The position numbers were made by a program, and so were the translations under genes. A DNA stretch of 63,318 bases from Burkholderiales bacterium. Its GTDB lineage: Bacteria; Pseudomonadota; Gammaproteobacteria; Burkholderiales; Burkholderiaceae_C. The notes beneath the pieces were generated by a model, which was not told the origin of the DNA, did no database searches, and worked only from the letters and a program-made list of their open reading frames with translations. Where the stretch lies: positions 1 through 63,318 of the forward strand of contig RXJV01000022.1 of the NCBI GenBank assembly GCA_003963075.1, given 5' to 3'. Each line of letters begins with the position of its first letter. Positions within the stretch are counted from its first letter, which is position 1. Shown here one piece after another: positions 11,185 through 20,381 of this stretch.

Positions 11185-11853
11185 ATGAATGCCGATTCCA
11201 ATGCTCCCGTGCCCGACCTGCTGTTCGTGCTGCTGCCCGACGGCGGCCTGACGCCCGACAGTGCCGACCTGATGGCGCCCTTGGCCCGTGCGCTCCAGGC
11301 CCAGTACCCGAACGCGCAGACGCTGACCCTGCACCCGCCGCTGCGCGATGCCGAGGGCCGGCTCCGCTGGTGGCTGCAGGCCGAGCCCAGCCCGGACGGC
11401 CTGGCGGCGGCGCTGCCACCGCTGCTGGAGCGTCTGCGCGCTGCGGCCCGCCGCATCGACCTGCCGTGGCAGCGCGTGGCCCTTGCGGGTGTCGGCGAGG
11501 GCGCGATGCTGGCCCTCGAAGCGGTGCAGGCCGAACCCGCCCTCGCCGGGCGCGTGCTGGCCTTTGCCGGCGGCTACCTCGCGCGACCGCAGTCCGCGCC
11601 CCAGGAGGTGTGCGTGCACCTGCTGCACGGCCTGGAGGACCGGCGCTTTCCGTACCGGCATGTGGTCGACGCGGCTCAGGCCCTGGTCGCCCTCGGCGCC
11701 GACGTGACCGCCGACCTGCTTCCCCATCTCGACCACGGCCTGCACCCGGCGTTGATCGACAAGGCCATGGAGCAGCTGCGCACCTTCATCCCGGCGCGGC
11801 TGTGGCGCGAGGCGCTGCTGGCGGCCCAGGAGAACGAACGGCCGGTCGGTTGA
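11185..11853 (+). CDS. Phospholipase/carboxylesterase-like alpha/beta hydrolase lacking the nucleophile serine
   Basis: A 222-residue protein resembling the YpfH/dienelactone-type serine esterases in length and layout. The nucleophile elbow, normally GxSxG, reads AGVGEGAMLALEAV here, placing Gly104 where the catalytic serine should be. The other triad members seem present: Asp152 in LLHGLEDRRFPY and a histidine in LPHLDHGLHP (His184 or His187). I started it at ATG 11185 because the frame upstream overlaps iorA antisense and shows no family resemblance. It may be a non-catalytic binding protein or use another nucleophile. Confidence 0.7.
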   Translation: MNADSNAPVPDLLFVLLPDGGLTPDSADLMAPLARALQAQYPNAQTLTLHPPLRDAEGRLRWWLQAEPSPDGLAAALPPLLERLRAAARRIDLPWQRVALAGVGEGAMLALEAVQAEPALAGRVLAFAGGYLARPQSAPQEVCVHLLHGLEDRRFPYRHVVDAAQALVALGADVTADLLPHLDHGLHPALIDKAMEQLRTFIPARLWREALLAAQENERPVG

Positions 11854-11869
11854 AGCCGGCCCGCAGCGT

Positions 11870-13588
11870 TCAGTCCAGCACCACTTCCGTCCTCACCACG
11901 CCGGCCCGTTCCGCGCTGGCGCTCAGCGCCAGCCGCGTGCCGACCGGCGCGCGCACCACCCACTCGGCCACCGCGCGGTCGGCCGTGGGCTGCTTGTTGG
12001 GCAGGAAGGCGAGCTGGCTCTGCTTGGGCGCATGGCCCTCGAGCTGCGGGCCTTCCATGCGCTCCTTGCCGCTGACGAGGCTGATGGCCGGGTCGCCGGC
12101 GGGCAGGTGCAGCTCGAAGATCACGCCGCGCACCGTCTTGCGCTCCAGCGCGCGTTGCGTCACATAGGCCGGCAGATAGCCGGCATTCGCCACCGCCAGG
12201 CGCACCCGCCACATGTCGGGGCCGAGGGCTCGCACCTCGGTGCGGATCAGCTCCAGCTGCGGCAGGCTCATCGCCAGCTGCGTGAGCCAGCCGGGGAAGC
12301 GCGCGGCCTCGCGCTCGCGCAGGGCCGGGGGTGGGTTGCGCCAGTAGTTCATCTTGTCCCAGCCGCCGATCTCGACCGCGCCGAGCTGCGGGTGCTGGAA
12401 GGGCGTCCAGTCGACATGGGCCTGGCCGTTGCACTGCTCGTCGCTCCACTTCAGCAGCTTGAGGTCGTCCTCCACCGGGTGGCTGCGGTACCAGTCGATC
12501 CACTTGGTGTTCTCGATGCCGGCCTCCTTGTTGGGCGACCACAGCTCGACCACCCAGAACAGCGCGCCGAGGTGCTCGTAGACCCAGTCTTGGGTGCCGG
12601 TGATCACATCCTTGGGGTGGTAGCGGAAGTCCTCGTAGATGCTGATGGCCGGGTAGCCGCTGTGCTTTTCGCCCAGGGCCGAGAACTGCTGGAACAGCCA
12701 CAGGTCCTCGGGCGTCATGTCCTTGTCGCTGCGGGTGCCGCAGGGGCGCAGGATGACGCCGCTGTGGGTGTGGAAGCTGACCGCCGCGCCGATGTTGGGA
12801 TGCTGGGTGATGAAGTCCACCATCGCGCGCACCTCGGGTTCGCTGGTGGGGTAGGGCCCGGCGCCGAGCTGCTGGAACTCCTGGCGCCAATCGGCGGGGA
12901 AGTTGCGGTTCAGGTCCAGGCCTTCGCGGTCGGGGTTGAGCTTGAAGGTCAGCCCGTCGTGCTGCTTGATGAAGCCCTCGGGGATCAGCCGGTAGTACTC
13001 GCCGCCGAACTCGCCGGGCTCGCGCGCCACCATCAGCCGCGGGTCGGCGGGGTGCTTCTTGTAGCCGCCGTGGGGGTCGGGTACGCGCATGGTCAGGATG
13101 CGGCCGTCGCCGTCGATATCCTCGATGGTCAGGCCGTCGACCGGCTCCTCGGTGTAGGGGTAGGGGCGGGTCGAGCTGCGGATGTGGCGCGGCCGGTCGG
13201 CCAGGGCCAGTTCGGCGCCGTCGGGGTTCAGGCGCGGCACCAGGTAGACGGCGCGGCTGTCGAGCAGGCGGTTGACCTGTGCGGCCTCGGCGCTGCTGCC
13301 GCCGTGCAGGCTGACGAGCTGGTGCAGGTAGTACAGGCAGGTGGTGGACGCGGTCAGCTCGGCCGCGTGGATGTTGCCGTCTACCCAGAGCGCGGGCTTG
13401 TCGATGTCCATGCCGCTGGCCAGGTTGGTCACGACGACCACCCAGATGTCGCGGCCCTCGTAGCTCTTGCCGATCGAGCGCACCGACACGAGGTTGGGCC
13501 GTGCCTCGGCATAGGCAAACAGCAGCGCGGTGAGCTCGTCGTGGCGGTAGAAGTGGTCGAAGCGCGGCGTGGGCAGGGGGCTGGGCAT
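11870..13588 (-). CDS. M14-family zinc carboxypeptidase
   Basis: The 572-residue protein starts directly in the M14 peptidase fold. The zinc ligands are visible: His74 and Glu77 in GNIHAAELTAS, and a histidine in SFHTHSG (273-275). The substrate-binding arginine motif LNRNFPADW is present. The catalytic glutamate is Glu348 in FWVVELWSP. The C-terminal 150 residues look like an extra beta-sandwich. There is no signal peptide, so it probably acts in the cytoplasm on peptides or cell-wall fragments. It converges on the esterase-like gene, with 16 bp between stops. Confidence 0.85.
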   Translation of the reverse strand: MPSPLPTPRFDHFYRHDELTALLFAYAEARPNLVSVRSIGKSYEGRDIWVVVVTNLASGMDIDKPALWVDGNIHAAELTASTTCLYYLHQLVSLHGGSSAEAAQVNRLLDSRAVYLVPRLNPDGAELALADRPRHIRSSTRPYPYTEEPVDGLTIEDIDGDGRILTMRVPDPHGGYKKHPADPRLMVAREPGEFGGEYYRLIPEGFIKQHDGLTFKLNPDREGLDLNRNFPADWRQEFQQLGAGPYPTSEPEVRAMVDFITQHPNIGAAVSFHTHSGVILRPCGTRSDKDMTPEDLWLFQQFSALGEKHSGYPAISIYEDFRYHPKDVITGTQDWVYEHLGALFWVVELWSPNKEAGIENTKWIDWYRSHPVEDDLKLLKWSDEQCNGQAHVDWTPFQHPQLGAVEIGGWDKMNYWRNPPPALREREAARFPGWLTQLAMSLPQLELIRTEVRALGPDMWRVRLAVANAGYLPAYVTQRALERKTVRGVIFELHLPAGDPAISLVSGKERMEGPQLEGHAPKQSQLAFLPNKQPTADRAVAEWVVRAPVGTRLALSASAERAGVVRTEVVLD

Positions 13589-13714
13589 GGCGGCGTGATG
13601 GTTGAGAGGCGCTCCGCAGAGTCGGGATGACGCGACAGCCGGCGATTGTGGGAGGGGCTCGCCGTAACGCCGTGTTTCACCCCCGAAATGCGGGCCGGGT
13701 TTGCCCGGACGGGC

Positions 13715-14482
13715 TCATTGCCCCTTGAACAGCGGCTGGAACTGCCGCGACACCGGCAGCTTCTCGTCACGCCCGCGCAGGGTCAGGACCATATTGCCCT
13801 CGTCGATCCGCACGGCCCGCGCGATGCAGCGGCTGTTGACCAGCACGCTGCGGTGGATCTGCCAGAACTGCTCCGGGTCGAGCTGGGTCAGCAGCTCGCG
13901 CAGCGGCGTGCGGATCAACGCGTCGCCGCCCTGGTACACGACGCGGGTGTAGCGCGCGTCGGCCTCGAAATACACAACCTCGTCGGGCGGGATCAGGACC
14001 ACCTCGCGGCCCACACCGGCCTGAATGGGCCGTGGCACGGAACGCGGCGGCGCCAGCGTGGCCAGCAGGCGCTGCAGCGCCGCTGTGTCGGGCGTGGGCT
14101 GGGCCAGGCGGGCCTTCAGCCGCGTCAGGGTCTGAGCGAGGCGCTCGTCGTCCACCGGCTTGAGCACATAGTCGACCGCGCCGGCCTCGAAGGCCGCCAG
14201 CGCATGGTCGTCGAAGGCGGTGACGAAGACGATCAGCGGCGGCGCCGCCAGCGCGGACAGCCGGCGTGCCACCTCCAGGCCGGTGAGGCCCGGCATGCGG
14301 ATGTCCAGGAAGGCGAGCGAGGGCTCCAGCGCCAGGCAGTCGTCCCAGGCCTCGGCGCCGTTGCGGCTCGCGGCCACCAGCCGCAGCTCGGGCCAGAGCC
14401 GCGCGAGGGCCGCGGCCAGCTGCTCGCGCGGGGCTTCTTCGTCGTCGGCGATCAGGGCGGTTGCAGTGGCGGGCGTGTTCAT
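13715..14482 (-). CDS. LytTR-family response regulator (AlgR/LytR type)
   Basis: The 255-residue protein has an N-terminal receiver domain with acidic pocket ADDEE and phospho-acceptor Asp60 in LAFLDIRMPG. A linker leads to a C-terminal LytTR DNA-binding domain (about 155-250), with FEADARYTRV and FWQIHRSVLVN. Such regulators bind direct repeats upstream of their targets. The start overlaps the sensor kinase stop by 4 nt (ATGA), making a two-gene two-component operon on the minus strand. Targets are unknown; no direct-repeat operator is obvious in the flanking gaps. Confidence 0.92.
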   Translation of the reverse strand: MNTPATATALIADDEEAPREQLAAALARLWPELRLVAASRNGAEAWDDCLALEPSLAFLDIRMPGLTGLEVARRLSALAAPPLIVFVTAFDDHALAAFEAGAVDYVLKPVDDERLAQTLTRLKARLAQPTPDTAALQRLLATLAPPRSVPRPIQAGVGREVVLIPPDEVVYFEADARYTRVVYQGGDALIRTPLRELLTQLDPEQFWQIHRSVLVNSRCIARAVRIDEGNMVLTLRGRDEKLPVSRQFQPLFKGQ

Positions 14483-15531
14483 AGCGTCAGGGTCGCGAGG
14501 CAGCCGGGGTGGGCATCGGTCAGGGTCAGAGAAGCGAGGGGATGGGCCTGCAGCAGGCGGCGGCGGGTGTTGGACAGGCCCACGCCCTCGGTCCAGCCCG
14601 GCGCCAGGCCGGGGCCGTCGTCGCTCACGGTCAGCACGACCCGGTCGCCATGCCGGCGCGCACCGATGTGCACGCTGCCACCGGCCAGCTGCGGCTCGAT
14701 GCCGTGGGCGATGGCGTTTTCCACCAGGGTGAGCACCAGGCCGGGCGGCAGCCAGGCGTCGACCTCGGCGGGCACGTCGATGCAAAAGCGCAGCCGCGCG
14801 CCCAGCCGCGCCTGCATGATGGCGAGGTAGCGCCTGACCATCTCGATCTCGTCGGAGAGTGCTTGCGATTCGCGCTCGAACATCGGCAGCGTGGCGCGCA
14901 GATAGGCCGTGAAATCGCGCAGCAGCGGCGCGGCGCGCGGATCCTGGGTGTCCACCCAGTGCTGCAGCGAGGCCAGGGTGTTGAACAGGAAATGCGGCTG
15001 GATCTGCGCCGCCGCGAGCCGGTTGGACAGGCGCAGCGCTGCGGCCTGCTCGTCCAGCTCACGCAGCCGCGCCTTGATCTGCTGCACCCGGTACAGCGTC
15101 AGCAGCCACCAGCCGGACAGCACCGCGGTCAAGATCGCCAGCACCAGCATCGTCTGGGCCTCTACCAGCTCACGCAGGCCGGCCTTGACCAGCACGATCA
15201 TCCCCGCGGCGACCACGATCGCCACGCCATAGCAGGCCAGGTTGAGCCGCAGGCTGGTGGGCCGCACCCACAGCCAGCGCGCGATCGACAGCGTCGCCCA
15301 GCCCAGGCCCAGCACCGCCGGCCAGGCCCACACCCAGGGCCGCTGCGTGCCCGAGGTCACCGCCAGCAGGATGATGAGGTTCACGTAGACGTAGTGATCG
15401 ACGGTGGCCGGCCAGCGCTGCTGGCCGCCGCGGGCCATCTCCTCGGGCGTGAAGTGCTGGCGCGGGCCGGGGTAGAACCACTGCGACCAGTCGCTGGCGA
15501 GCCAGCGGTTCAAGCGTGAAGGCGAGGACAT
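14479..15531 (-). CDS. Sensor histidine kinase, AlgZ/LytS-like (HisK_5-type)
   Basis: The 350-residue protein has four probable membrane helices (about residues 47-145), a short coiled coil and the His_kinase domain typical of LytTR partners. The phosphorylated histidine is His180 in QIQPHFLFNTLASLQHW. The ATP-binding part has LVENAIAHGI and DDGPGLAPG. ATG 15531 begins MSSPSRLNRW; the frame remains open upstream but overlaps the divergent hydratase gene. It is translationally coupled to the downstream LytTR regulator. The signal sensed by the short membrane domain is unknown. Confidence 0.9.
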   Translation of the reverse strand: MSSPSRLNRWLASDWSQWFYPGPRQHFTPEEMARGGQQRWPATVDHYVYVNLIILLAVTSGTQRPWVWAWPAVLGLGWATLSIARWLWVRPTSLRLNLACYGVAIVVAAGMIVLVKAGLRELVEAQTMLVLAILTAVLSGWWLLTLYRVQQIKARLRELDEQAAALRLSNRLAAAQIQPHFLFNTLASLQHWVDTQDPRAAPLLRDFTAYLRATLPMFERESQALSDEIEMVRRYLAIMQARLGARLRFCIDVPAEVDAWLPPGLVLTLVENAIAHGIEPQLAGGSVHIGARRHGDRVVLTVSDDGPGLAPGWTEGVGLSNTRRRLLQAHPLASLTLTDAHPGCLATLTL

Positions 15532-15646
15532 GTCGGCGAGTCTAGAAGGTGACGCCGCCGTGGCTCTGAGGCGTGCGGCGAATGGCGCTCCCGGCGGCCT
15601 GAATGGTTTTGTCGACCGCGCGGTCGGGAAAATGCAAAATGCTCGG

Positions 15647-16444
15647 ATGCCCGACTGGACCGCCCTGGACCTGGAGCACCGCGCCGATGGCGTGGCGGTG
15701 CTGACGATGAACCGCCCGGCCGTATTCAATGCCTTCGACGAGGTGCTGATCGCCGAGCTGGACGCCGCCTTTGCCGCCCTCGGGGCCGATGCCGGTGTGC
15801 GCGCCATCGTGCTGGCCGGCGCCGGCAAACACTTCAGCGCCGGTGCCGACCTGCAGTGGATGCAGCGCGCCGCCGCCGCCTCGCACGACGACAACCTCGC
15901 CGATGCGCGGCGCTTTGCGGCCATGCTGGCGCGCATCGCCGACTGCCCCAAGCCCACGCTCGCCCGCATCCAGGGCGCGGCGCTCGGCGGCGGCGTGGGC
16001 CTGGCCTGCGCCTGCGACCTGGCCGTGGCCTCCGAGGCGGCCAGCTTCTCGGTCAGCGAGGCCCGCATGGGCATCCTGCCGGCGGTCATCGGCCCGCACC
16101 TGGTCAACGCGGTGGGCCTGCGCGAGGCCCGCCGGCTGGCGCTGACGGCCCGCCGCATCGATGCCGCCGAGGCCCTGCGCCTGGGCCTGGTGCAGCAGTT
16201 GGCGCCCGCCGAGGGCCTGGACGCGGCCGTCGAGGCCGTGCTCGCCGACCTGCTGGCCTGCGGCCCGGTGGCCCAGGCCGAGATCAAGCAGCTCTACGCC
16301 CGGCTCGCGCCGGGGCCGGTCACCGCCGACGTGCGCGAGTTGACCGCCGAGACGATTGCTCGCGTGCGCAGCATGCCCGAGGCCCGCGAAGGCTTTGCCG
16401 CCTTCCTGGGCAAACGCAAGCCGAACTGGAACGCTTCCGAATGA
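15647..16444 (+). CDS. Enoyl-CoA hydratase/isomerase, methylglutaconyl-CoA hydratase-like
   Basis: The 265-residue crotonase-fold protein has an oxyanion-hole loop GKHFSAGADLQWM and a second conserved loop GGGVGLACACDLAVAS. A glutamate occurs in SEARMGILPAVI. The FSAGADLxWM form and the C-terminal FLGKRKPNW resemble LiuC-type methylglutaconyl-CoA hydratases more than PaaF or PaaG, though the next two genes are PaaH- and PaaJ-like. It could serve dicarboxyl-CoA hydration generally. ATG 15647 fits the family start; in-frame alternatives lie at 15632 and further upstream. Its TGA overlaps the next ATG. Confidence 0.85.
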   Translation: MPDWTALDLEHRADGVAVLTMNRPAVFNAFDEVLIAELDAAFAALGADAGVRAIVLAGAGKHFSAGADLQWMQRAAAASHDDNLADARRFAAMLARIADCPKPTLARIQGAALGGGVGLACACDLAVASEAASFSVSEARMGILPAVIGPHLVNAVGLREARRLALTARRIDAAEALRLGLVQQLAPAEGLDAAVEAVLADLLACGPVAQAEIKQLYARLAPGPVTADVRELTAETIARVRSMPEAREGFAAFLGKRKPNWNASE

Positions 16445-17856
16445 ACCTCGACTCCGCCCGCCTCCTCGTCGTCGGCGCCGGCCTGATGGGCGCCGGCATC
16501 GCCCAGGTGGCCGCCCAGGCGGGCCACGAGGTCGCGCTGTTCGACACCCGCGACGGCGCGGCCGAGGCCGCCAAGGCCAAGCTTGCGGCCACGCTCGACG
16601 GCCTGGTCGCCAAGGGCAAGCTCACCGCCGAGGCCGTGGCCGCCACGCTGGCACGCATCAGCCCGGTGGCGACGCTGCAGCCGGCCGACCTCGTCATCGA
16701 GGCCATCGTCGAGAACCTGGACGTGAAGCGCGCCCTCTTCGCCGAACTGGAGGCGCTGCTGCCCGACGAGGCCGTCATCGCGACCAACACCTCGTCGATC
16801 TCGGTCACGGCCCTGGCGCGAGGCATGCAGCGGCCCGAGCGGCTCGTGGGCATGCACTTCTTCAACCCGGTGCCGCTGATGAAGCTGGTGGAGGTGGTGT
16901 CGGGCCTGGGCACGGCGCCCGAGGTGGCGCAGGCGGTGTTCGACCTGGCTGCACGCTGGGGCAAGACGCCGGTGCATGCGCGCTCCACGCCCGGCTTCAT
17001 CGTCAACCGCATCGCCCGGCCCTACTACGCCGAAGCGCTGCTGCTGCTGCAGGACCGCGTCGCCAAGCCCGAGGTCATCGACGCCTGCCTGCGCGCCGCT
17101 GGCTTCCGCATGGGCCCCTGCGAGCTGATGGACCTGATCGGCCACGACACCAATTTCGCGGTGACGAACTCGGTGTTCGCGGCCAACTTCTTCGACCGCC
17201 GCTTCACGCCGTCCCTCGTGCAACAGGAGCTGGTGGATGCCGGCTTCCTCGGGCGCAAGAGCGGGCGGGGGTTCTACCGCTACCCCGAGGGCGCGCCGGC
17301 CCTGGCCGCCCCCTTGCCGCTCGACCCGCCGCGCGCGCTGCGCCTGGTGGTGCACGGTCGCGGCGCGCTGGCCGAGCGTCTGCATGCCCAGTGGCCCGAG
17401 GCGGAACGGCAGGTGGACAGCGACTGGATCGGCCTCCATGCCGATGGGCTCGACCTGCGCCTCACCGACGGCCGCTGTGCCCGTGACATCAATGCCCACA
17501 CCGCCGTCTTCGACCTGCCGCTGCGGCCGGGCGGCGACCTGGCCTATGCGGGCCCGGTGGCTGCCGAGCCTTGGTTGGCAGCGCTCGGCTACACGCCGCG
17601 CGAGGTGCTTGACGTGCCCGGCCTGGTGGTGGCGCGCACCATTGCCATGCTGATCAACGAGGCGGCCGACGCGGTGCAGCAGGGCGTCTGCGACGAGGCC
17701 GGTGCCAACGCCGCGATGAAGCTGGGTGTGAACTACCCCGCCGGTCCCTTTGAATGGCTGGCCCGCTGGGACCGCCGCGCGGTCGTCGCGCTGCTGGACC
17801 GGCTCGATCAACACCACCGTGGCGAGCGCTACCGCGTCAGCCCCTACCTCCGATGA
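16441..17856 (+). CDS. paaH: 3-hydroxyacyl-CoA dehydrogenase, PaaH-like (3-hydroxyadipyl-CoA)
   Basis: The 471-residue length matches PaaH (about 475) rather than the short FadB2-type enzyme (about 285). An N-terminal NAD-binding Rossmann fold begins VVGAGLMGAGIAQVAAQAGH. The catalytic region contains GMHFFNPVPLMKLVEVV, and two C-terminal helical domains are seen, the first with FIVNRIARPYYAEA. The enzyme oxidises the 3-hydroxyl of a dicarboxyl-CoA in phenylacetate degradation or related beta-oxidation. It overlaps the upstream hydratase (ATGA) and the downstream thiolase (ATGA), so the three genes form a tight operon. Confidence 0.88.
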   Translation: MNLDSARLLVVGAGLMGAGIAQVAAQAGHEVALFDTRDGAAEAAKAKLAATLDGLVAKGKLTAEAVAATLARISPVATLQPADLVIEAIVENLDVKRALFAELEALLPDEAVIATNTSSISVTALARGMQRPERLVGMHFFNPVPLMKLVEVVSGLGTAPEVAQAVFDLAARWGKTPVHARSTPGFIVNRIARPYYAEALLLLQDRVAKPEVIDACLRAAGFRMGPCELMDLIGHDTNFAVTNSVFAANFFDRRFTPSLVQQELVDAGFLGRKSGRGFYRYPEGAPALAAPLPLDPPRALRLVVHGRGALAERLHAQWPEAERQVDSDWIGLHADGLDLRLTDGRCARDINAHTAVFDLPLRPGGDLAYAGPVAAEPWLAALGYTPREVLDVPGLVVARTIAMLINEAADAVQQGVCDEAGANAAMKLGVNYPAGPFEWLARWDRRAVVALLDRLDQHHRGERYRVSPYLR

Positions 17857-19058
17857 CTCCTCAGGCCTTCATTTGCGACGCCCTCCGTACCCCCTTCGGC
17901 CGCTACGGCGGCGCGCTGTCCAGCATCCGCACCGATGACCTTGGCGCCTTGCCGCTGAAGGCCCTGATGGCCCGCCACCCGGGCCTGGACTGGGCCGCGG
18001 TGGAGGACGTGATCTACGGCTGCGCCAACCAGGCGGGCGAGGACAACCGCAACGTGGCGCGCATGGCCGCCTTGCTCGCGGGCCTGCCGATCGACGTGCC
18101 CGGCGTGACGGTCAACCGGCTGTGCGGTTCGGGCCTGGACGCGGTGGGCACGGCGGCGCGCGCCATCCGCGCCGGCGAGGCCGGGCTGCTGATCGCCGGC
18201 GGCGTGGAGAGCATGAGCCGCGCGCCGTTTGTGATGCCCAAGGCGGAGAGCGCGTTCAGCCGCAGCAACGCGGTCTACGACACGACCATCGGCTGGCGCT
18301 TCGTCAACAAACTCATGAAGGCGCAGTACGGCGTCGACGCGATGCCCGAAACGGCCGAGAACGTCGCGCGGGACTTCGGCATCGAGCGCGAGGCCCAGGA
18401 CCGCATGGCGCTGGCGTCGCAGACCAAGGCGCTGGCCGCCCAGCAGCGCGGCTTCTTCGACCGCGAGATCGTGCCGGTGGCCGTGCCGCAGAAGAAGGGC
18501 GAGCCGCTCAGCGTCGTGCTCGACGAGCATCCGCGCGAGACCAGCCTGGCGGCGCTGGCCAAGCTCAAGGGCGTGGTCACACCCGAGGGCAGCGTGACGG
18601 CCGGCAATGCCAGCGGCGTCAACGACGGCGCCTGCGCGCTGCTGCTGGCCAGCGAGGCGGCCGCCGCGCGCCACGGCCTCACGCCCCGCGCCCGCGTGCT
18701 GGGCATGGCCACGGCCGGTGTGGCGCCGCGCATCATGGGCATGGGCCCCGCCCCGGCCACTCGCAAGGTGCTGGCGCTGACCGGCCTGACGCTGGCGCAG
18801 ATGGACGTGATCGAGCTGAACGAGGCCTTCGCCGCGCAAGGCCTGGCCGTGCTGCGCGACCTCGGCCTCGCCGACGACGACGCCCGCGTCAACCCCAACG
18901 GCGGCGCGATTGCCCTCGGCCATCCGCTCGGCGCGAGTGGCGCGCGGCTCGTGACGACCGCGATCAACCAGCTGGAAGTGACCGGCGGCCGCTATGCGCT
19001 GTGCACGATGTGCATCGGCGTGGGGCAGGGCATCGCGCTCGTCATCGAGCGAGTCTGA
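17853..19058 (+). CDS. paaJ: 3-oxoadipyl-CoA thiolase (PaaJ/PcaF family)
   Basis: The 401-residue length is the standard one for this subfamily. The acylated cysteine is in NRLCGSGLDAVGTAARA, and the second catalytic pair is in NEAFAAQG, GHPLGASGARL and CTMCIGVGQG. The start FICDALRTPFGRYGGALSSI is characteristic of 3-oxoadipyl-CoA thiolases, which cut 3-oxoadipyl-CoA into succinyl-CoA and acetyl-CoA, ending aromatic catabolism. PaaJ and PcaF cannot be told apart from sequence alone; the adjacent paaH-like gene favours PaaJ. The rest of the phenylacetate pathway is not in the window. Confidence 0.9.
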   Translation: MTPQAFICDALRTPFGRYGGALSSIRTDDLGALPLKALMARHPGLDWAAVEDVIYGCANQAGEDNRNVARMAALLAGLPIDVPGVTVNRLCGSGLDAVGTAARAIRAGEAGLLIAGGVESMSRAPFVMPKAESAFSRSNAVYDTTIGWRFVNKLMKAQYGVDAMPETAENVARDFGIEREAQDRMALASQTKALAAQQRGFFDREIVPVAVPQKKGEPLSVVLDEHPRETSLAALAKLKGVVTPEGSVTAGNASGVNDGACALLLASEAAAARHGLTPRARVLGMATAGVAPRIMGMGPAPATRKVLALTGLTLAQMDVIELNEAFAAQGLAVLRDLGLADDDARVNPNGGAIALGHPLGASGARLVTTAINQLEVTGGRYALCTMCIGVGQGIALVIERV

Positions 19059-19127
19059 CGCGCCCCTCGCCCAGGCGGGCCGGCTTGGGGCGGCCCGGCG
19101 CTCGGTCCGCAAGCGCCGCTGCAGCGG
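19059..19127. repeat. Intergenic repeat copy 1 (31-bp core at 19075-19105)
   Basis: The short gap between the convergent thiolase and flavoprotein genes holds a 31-bp stretch (19075-19105) identical, in inverse orientation, to 55829-55859 between gspF and gspE. A further shared block, GCCCCTCGC at 19062-19070, corresponds to GCGAGGGGC in the other copy, with the middle part missing here. A 14-nt palindrome GCCGCTGCAGCGGC follows at 19115-19128. This looks like a mobile or dispersed intergenic element of unknown family. Confidence 0.65.
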
Positions 19128-20381
19128 CTACTCGAAGAACAGCCGGCTCAGGCCCTTGAGGCTGACCAGATTGCCCGGGTTGCTCGTCTCGTTGAGCACG
19201 CCGCTCATCCGCTTGAGCAGCCGCGGGCTCTTCTTGGCGCGCCAGATCAGCAGGTCCGCCAGCCAGGGGTGGGCGTTCACGCGGTTGGCCCGTTCGTAGA
19301 GGTCGAACTTGGGCTTGAGGGCGGTGAGCGCCGCTTCGTAGGCGGCTCGGGCGGCGGTGTCGTCATCGCCGTGGGCCAGGATGGCATCCGCCGCCAGCAT
19401 GCCGGTTTCCATCGCCTTGCCGATGCCCTCGCCGGTGAAGGAATAGGTGGAGCCGGCGGCTTCGCCGGTGACGATCAGGCCCGGCCGGGTCCACTTCGCG
19501 CCGGTCAGCGTGCAGCGCAGCGGCGCCCCCTTGAGGTCGCCCACCAGCGCGCCCACCCGCATCAGCTCGGCGGCCGGCGGGTATTTGGCGACGAAGGCGT
19601 CGAAGATGGCACGCAGGTTCACGTCCTTCTTGGCGCCCTTGCCGCCACCGAGGTCGCGGTGGGAATCGGTCACGCCGACGCCGATGTTGAAGTGGCCGTC
19701 CGGCGCCGGGAAGATCCAGCCATAGCCGGGCCGCACGGCCTTGTCCCACACCACCTCCAGCGCGGTGATCCTGCCGACCATGGCGGGCGCCTTCACGTAG
19801 CCACGCAGCGCCACGCCACTGGGCGTGTGGCGCTCGCACATGCCGGCGGCGGTCAGCGCCCTGGGCACGGCGCCGGTGGCCAGCACCACCCAGCGCGCAT
19901 GGACGTCGAGGACCTGGTCGCCCTGTTTGAGCCGGCCGCCGATGACCCGGCCGTTGGCTTCCAGAGGCGTCTCGAAGCGCGCCTGCTCGAAGCGGGCGCC
20001 GGCGTCTTGCGCTGCCGTCAGCAGCAGTGCGTCGAGCTCGCGCCGTGGCAACACCGCGAGGCTGCCGGGCACGTCGATGCGGCCACCGCGCGGGCCGATG
20101 CAGCCCACATGGCTCACCGGCTGTGCACGGCGCATGACCTCGTCCAGCAGGCCCAACCGGGCAAGGGCCTGGTGGGCATCCGGGATCAGGCCGTCACCGC
20201 AGGTCTTGTCGCGGCCCGGGGGGTGCTGGTCGACCAGCAGCACCTGCAAGCCTGCCTGGGCCAGCACGCGTGCACAGGCGCTGCCTGCGGGGCCGGCGCC
20301 GATGATGAGGATGTCGGTAAACAAATCTGAGTGCAGTCTTAATTTGCTGATGGGTGTTGGCGCCACTGCCAACGAGGCCAT
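19128..20381 (-). CDS. FAD-dependent oxidoreductase, geranylgeranyl reductase family
   Basis: The 417-residue flavoprotein has the dinucleotide-binding motif DILIIGAGPAGSACARVLAQ after about 22 residues and the family features CGDGLIPDA and the later GEAAGSTYSFTGEGIGKAME, which closes the FAD site. The family reduces isoprenoid double bonds or acts as monooxygenase-like flavoprotein on lipophilic substrates. No isoprenoid or photosynthesis gene is adjacent, so the substrate is open. The start at 20381 gives the longest form; the family core would also fit a start near 20342. It converges on paaJ. Confidence 0.82.
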   Translation of the reverse strand: MASLAVAPTPISKLRLHSDLFTDILIIGAGPAGSACARVLAQAGLQVLLVDQHPPGRDKTCGDGLIPDAHQALARLGLLDEVMRRAQPVSHVGCIGPRGGRIDVPGSLAVLPRRELDALLLTAAQDAGARFEQARFETPLEANGRVIGGRLKQGDQVLDVHARWVVLATGAVPRALTAAGMCERHTPSGVALRGYVKAPAMVGRITALEVVWDKAVRPGYGWIFPAPDGHFNIGVGVTDSHRDLGGGKGAKKDVNLRAIFDAFVAKYPPAAELMRVGALVGDLKGAPLRCTLTGAKWTRPGLIVTGEAAGSTYSFTGEGIGKAMETGMLAADAILAHGDDDTAARAAYEAALTALKPKFDLYERANRVNAHPWLADLLIWRAKKSPRLLKRMSGVLNETSNPGNLVSLKGLSRLFFE

